Positions 6,204-7,741 of a DNA stretch of 7,741 bases are shown in pieces. Positions within the stretch are counted from its first letter, which is position 1; each line of letters starts with the position of its first letter. The notes below the pieces were generated by a model that saw only the letters and a program-made list of their open reading frames with translations, had not been told where the DNA came from and did not search any database. The position numbers and the translations under genes were made by a program. Where the stretch lies: contig JBJEQH010000196.1 of assembly GCA_051881655.1 (NCBI GenBank), positions 1-7,741 of the forward strand, in the 5' to 3' direction. The stretch comes from Heritagella sp051881655 (GTDB lineage Bacteria > Bacillota > Clostridia > Oscillospirales > Acutalibacteraceae).

Positions 6204-6223
6204 GTGAGGTGCAGTGCCCTCAC
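6204..6223 (-). other. Small hairpin overlapping the LOG stop codon
   Basis: GTGAGG at 6204-6209 is complementary to CCTCAC at 6218-6223 around an 8-nt loop. The minus-strand sequence that follows has no T tract, so it is at best a weak terminator or an RNA 3'-end stabiliser. Some readthrough from the LOG operon into the region below is therefore possible. Confidence 0.35.
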
Positions 6224-6795
6224 AGGTTTTTCAGATGCAGCACATCCAGTGAGGCGGGATTGTACTGCTCAATGGCCTGAACCGCCTCCTGCGGGGTGCT
6301 GCACACAGCGTACAGCGACAGGCACGCTTTTTTCATAAAGCCGTCCTCTGCCGTCCCCTGCAGCAGGGAGCAGATGCGGTCGTAATAATGCAGGGTGTTG
6401 AGAATGACGATGGGTTTATTGTGGCGGCCCAGCTGCTTCAAGGTGAGAATCTCAAAGAATTCTTCATAGGTGCCGATCCCGCCGGGTGTCATGATAAAGC
6501 CATCGGCCCGGTTCTCCATCAGCTGCTTTCTCTCCCGCATGGTTTCGGTGAAGATCATCTCGGTACAGCGGGGGAACAGAATATCATTGGTATCGAAAAA
6601 GCGGGGAGCAATCCCGATGATCGTTCCGTTTTCCCGTTCGGCCCCCCGGGCCGTTCCGCCCATCAGTCCCCAGGCGCCTCCGCCGAAAATCAGCGTGTGC
6701 CCGTGCCGGGCCATTTCGGCGCCCAGCTCTTCGGCGGCTTCGATATAGCGGCGGTCGATTTCTTCACTGGACGCGCCATAGACACAGATGTTCAT
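6220..6795 (-). CDS. LOG-family protein (TIGR00730), nucleoside 5'-monophosphate phosphoribohydrolase-like
   Basis: The 191-residue Rossmann-like protein has the complete LOG signature. Visible are an N-terminal strand NICVYGAS, the glycine motif GGGAWGLMG (38-46), the catalytic-region M-R-E-R-K (86-90), and PGGIGTYEE (104-112). Characterised LOG proteins cleave the N-glycosidic bond of cytokinin riboside monophosphates or AMP-like nucleotides, releasing ribose 5-phosphate. In ordinary Firmicutes the physiological substrate is generally unknown, and the older 'lysine decarboxylase' label is a misannotation. The length is typical. AAGGAGGG lies 7 nt before the ATG, a near-ideal ribosome site. 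It begins 16 bases after the membrane-protein gene and is therefore in the same transcript. It has no obvious functional tie to the ATP-grasp operon, which has its own promoter. Confidence 0.93.
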   Translation of the reverse strand: MNICVYGASSEEIDRRYIEAAEELGAEMARHGHTLIFGGGAWGLMGGTARGAERENGTIIGIAPRFFDTNDILFPRCTEMIFTETMRERKQLMENRADGFIMTPGGIGTYEEFFEILTLKQLGRHNKPIVILNTLHYYDRICSLLQGTAEDGFMKKACLSLYAVCSTPQEAVQAIEQYNPASLDVLHLKNL

Positions 6796-6811
6796 GGGAT
6801 TCCCTCCTTCT

Positions 6812-7471
6812 TTACAGACCGATCATAAGAACCAGCAGCGGATAGGCATACCGCACGTTTTTGTTGACCAGCAGATATACAACGCCGTACACCACGCACA
6901 CCACACAGGAGAGAATTCCGGTCAGCAGGTCCTGTACAGTGAGCATCTGGAACAGTCCCCACAGGGCGCCGGCCAGAAAGCCGCCCCAGGGGGCGCGGCT
7001 GCCGTGCTTTTTGATCTCACCGGCCTTCTGTCCGAAGGCAATCAGCAAAAGCATCAATGCAGCCCTGACCAGATATACCAGGTATTGGAAGATAAATTCC
7101 ACGGGAGTGAGTACGCGCAGTTTATAGGCCAGCAGCCATTCGCCGCAGGTCAGGTAATTATATCCGATGCCCAGCAGGCACAGTCCCAGTGCAATCAGCA
7201 GGAACCGGCGCTGGGGAGAGGTACGGTAGGAAAAAAGATCAAAAGCATAGCTGTTTTTTGCAATCAGCCACAGGCCGGCGGCGGCACCGGCCTGCAGCAG
7301 AGCCGAGAGACCCCAGTGCAGACAGCAGTAGAGCGTGGGATCAGAAATCGAAGAGAATACATAGGGTTCGACAAGGAGTATGAGAAGGAATTCAATCTCC
7401 AGGGCACAGAAAGCATACAATCCCAGAACCACATAGTCAAAGGCGGTTCGGCTTTTTTTTACGGATTCCAT
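6812..7471 (-). CDS. Polytopic membrane protein of unknown function
   Basis: I do not recognise a family. The 219 residues contain about six hydrophobic segments: roughly 12-35, 47-71, 88-106, 124-146, 160-176 and 180-203, with a short hydrophobic tail at 211-219 that may form part of a seventh. The N-terminus (MESVKKSR) is basic and suggests a cytoplasmic start, and basic loops (RTSPQRR near 82-88, KKHGSR near 154-159) fit the positive-inside rule. Cysteines are frequent in the membrane segments (CC at 49-50, later C188 and C191 in SCVVCVV), with no CxxC pair in a soluble loop. The start has AAAGGAG about 7 nt upstream and a promoter 37 bases further. It is co-transcribed with the LOG gene. 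No transporter or enzyme motif is visible. Confidence 0.85.
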   Translation of the reverse strand: MESVKKSRTAFDYVVLGLYAFCALEIEFLLILLVEPYVFSSISDPTLYCCLHWGLSALLQAGAAAGLWLIAKNSYAFDLFSYRTSPQRRFLLIALGLCLLGIGYNYLTCGEWLLAYKLRVLTPVEFIFQYLVYLVRAALMLLLIAFGQKAGEIKKHGSRAPWGGFLAGALWGLFQMLTVQDLLTGILSCVVCVVYGVVYLLVNKNVRYAYPLLVLMIGL

Positions 7472-7514
7472 AGGAAAACTCCTTTCCGGAACAGGGTGGC
7501 AAACGAGTAATCAC

Positions 7515-7543
7515 ATAGTACCATATCGCGGGGAAACCTTCAA
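7515..7543 (-). promoter_or_regulatory. Sigma-A promoter of the membrane protein-LOG operon
   Basis: On the minus strand the -35 box TTGAAG (7538-7543) and -10 box TACTAT (7515-7520) are 17 bp apart. Transcription would start near 7507-7509 and give a leader of about 36 nt. A copy of the GATTTTCCGC motif (7545-7554) lies one base upstream of the -35 box. Confidence 0.75.
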
Positions 7544-7675
7544 GGATTTTCCGCGTTCCCGTCTGGATCGAACAAAGGAGAGGATGTTTTTCAAAAGACA
7601 ACATGGGATCCCTGCAGGACGGGAACACCGCAGAAGCGGATTTTCCGCGGCGCTCCCCTTTTCTGGCGGAAAATC
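7544..7675. repeat. Three copies of a GATTTTCCGC motif in the divergent control region
   Basis: GGATTTTCCGCG occurs identically at 7544-7555 and 7638-7649, and its inverse GCGGAAAATC at 7666-7675. The last two copies form a perfect 10-bp inverted repeat with a 17-nt spacer. A second inverted pair, GTTCCCGTC (7555-7563) and GACGGGAAC (7618-7626), is interleaved. The placement against both promoters suggests binding sites for one regulator. An RNA hairpin role is less likely for the 7639-7675 pair because it lies upstream of the plus-strand start site. Confidence 0.65.
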
Positions 7676-7677
7676 TG

Positions 7678-7686
7678 TGCTATAAT
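7678..7686 (+). promoter_or_regulatory. Extended -10 promoter of the right-end plus-strand gene
   Basis: TGC-TATAAT is a perfect consensus -10 box with an extended TGn element. The -35 region (TTTTCT near 7659-7664) is poor, which the extended element can offset. Transcription should start near 7693, about 25 nt before the ATG. Confidence 0.75.
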
Positions 7687-7717
7687 AGGGGCATCGGATC
7701 GAATGGAGAGAAAAACG

Positions 7718-7741
7718 ATGGAACGATTGGTCATTGGTGCC
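7718..7741 (+). CDS. N-terminus of an unidentified protein (partial)
   Basis: ATG at 7718-7720 opens a frame of eight codons (MERLVIGA) that runs off the window. GGAG at 7705-7708 is 9 nt upstream, and the consensus -10 box TATAAT is at 7681-7686. The hydrophobic start after a charged pair could be the first beta strand of a soluble alpha/beta enzyme, but eight residues do not permit identification. The gene is divergent from the membrane-protein/LOG operon and shares its control region. Confidence 0.7.

Noticed and set aside
6204..6223. Terminator for the LOG gene
   Set aside because: The stem has only 6 bp and no T tract follows on the minus strand.
1..7741. CRISPR array, insertion sequence, tRNA or rRNA
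   Set aside because: No regularly spaced repeats, no transposase-like frame with terminal repeats, and no tRNA cloverleaf or rRNA-like sequence was seen by eye.

Overview
The window suggests a moderately GC-rich Gram-positive Firmicute, probably a gut-type clostridium of the Oscillospiraceae/Ruminococcaceae kind. The reasons are strong AGGAGG-like ribosome sites before most genes, sigma-A promoters with 17-bp spacers, intrinsic terminators with T tracts, tight ATGA gene junctions and family content. This placement is inferred from style, not from a marker gene.

Layout: (1) Positions 1-1247, plus strand: the 3' end of an unidentified gene with a PDZ-like tail overlaps, by ATGA, a zinc-dependent medium-chain alcohol/polyol dehydrogenase. 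(2) Positions 1269-1310: a perfect 42-nt palindrome acts as a terminator between convergent operons. (3) Positions 1327-6092, minus strand: a five-gene operon transcribed from a clear promoter at 6064-6092. The order is circularly permuted ATP-grasp protein, short alpha-E protein, transglutaminase-like Cys/His/Asp protein, aspartoacylase/succinylglutamate desuccinylase-type metallohydrolase, and a second member of that hydrolase family. (4) Positions 6093-6219: an AT-rich, gene-free stretch. (5) Positions 6220-7543, minus strand: a six-or-seven-helix membrane protein and a LOG/TIGR00730 nucleotide phosphoribohydrolase, with their promoter. (6) Positions 7544-7741: a repeat-rich divergent control region and the first eight codons of a plus-strand gene.

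The centrepiece is the minus-strand operon. The ATP-grasp/alpha-E/transglutaminase trio is a recurring bacterial neighbourhood that comparative genomics has proposed to make or ligate an uncharacterised peptide or amide; its product is unknown. Here it is joined to a pair of M14-like deacylases. The upstream copy has every expected zinc and catalytic residue (H37, E40, H124, E186). The downstream copy has lost three of the four (R39, M129 and L165 instead), yet it is full length and translationally coupled to the active copy. A reasonable inference is an active/pseudoenzyme pair that hydrolyses or edits the amide product of the ligase module.

Two places in this operon share an unusual arrangement: an intrinsic terminator hairpin with a T6 tract is placed directly against the Shine-Dalgarno sequence of the following gene, once before the ATP-grasp gene and once before the active hydrolase. 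This suggests transcription attenuation at the entry to each half of the operon. The divergent region at the right end carries three copies of a GATTTTCCGC motif placed against both promoters, which looks like a shared operator.
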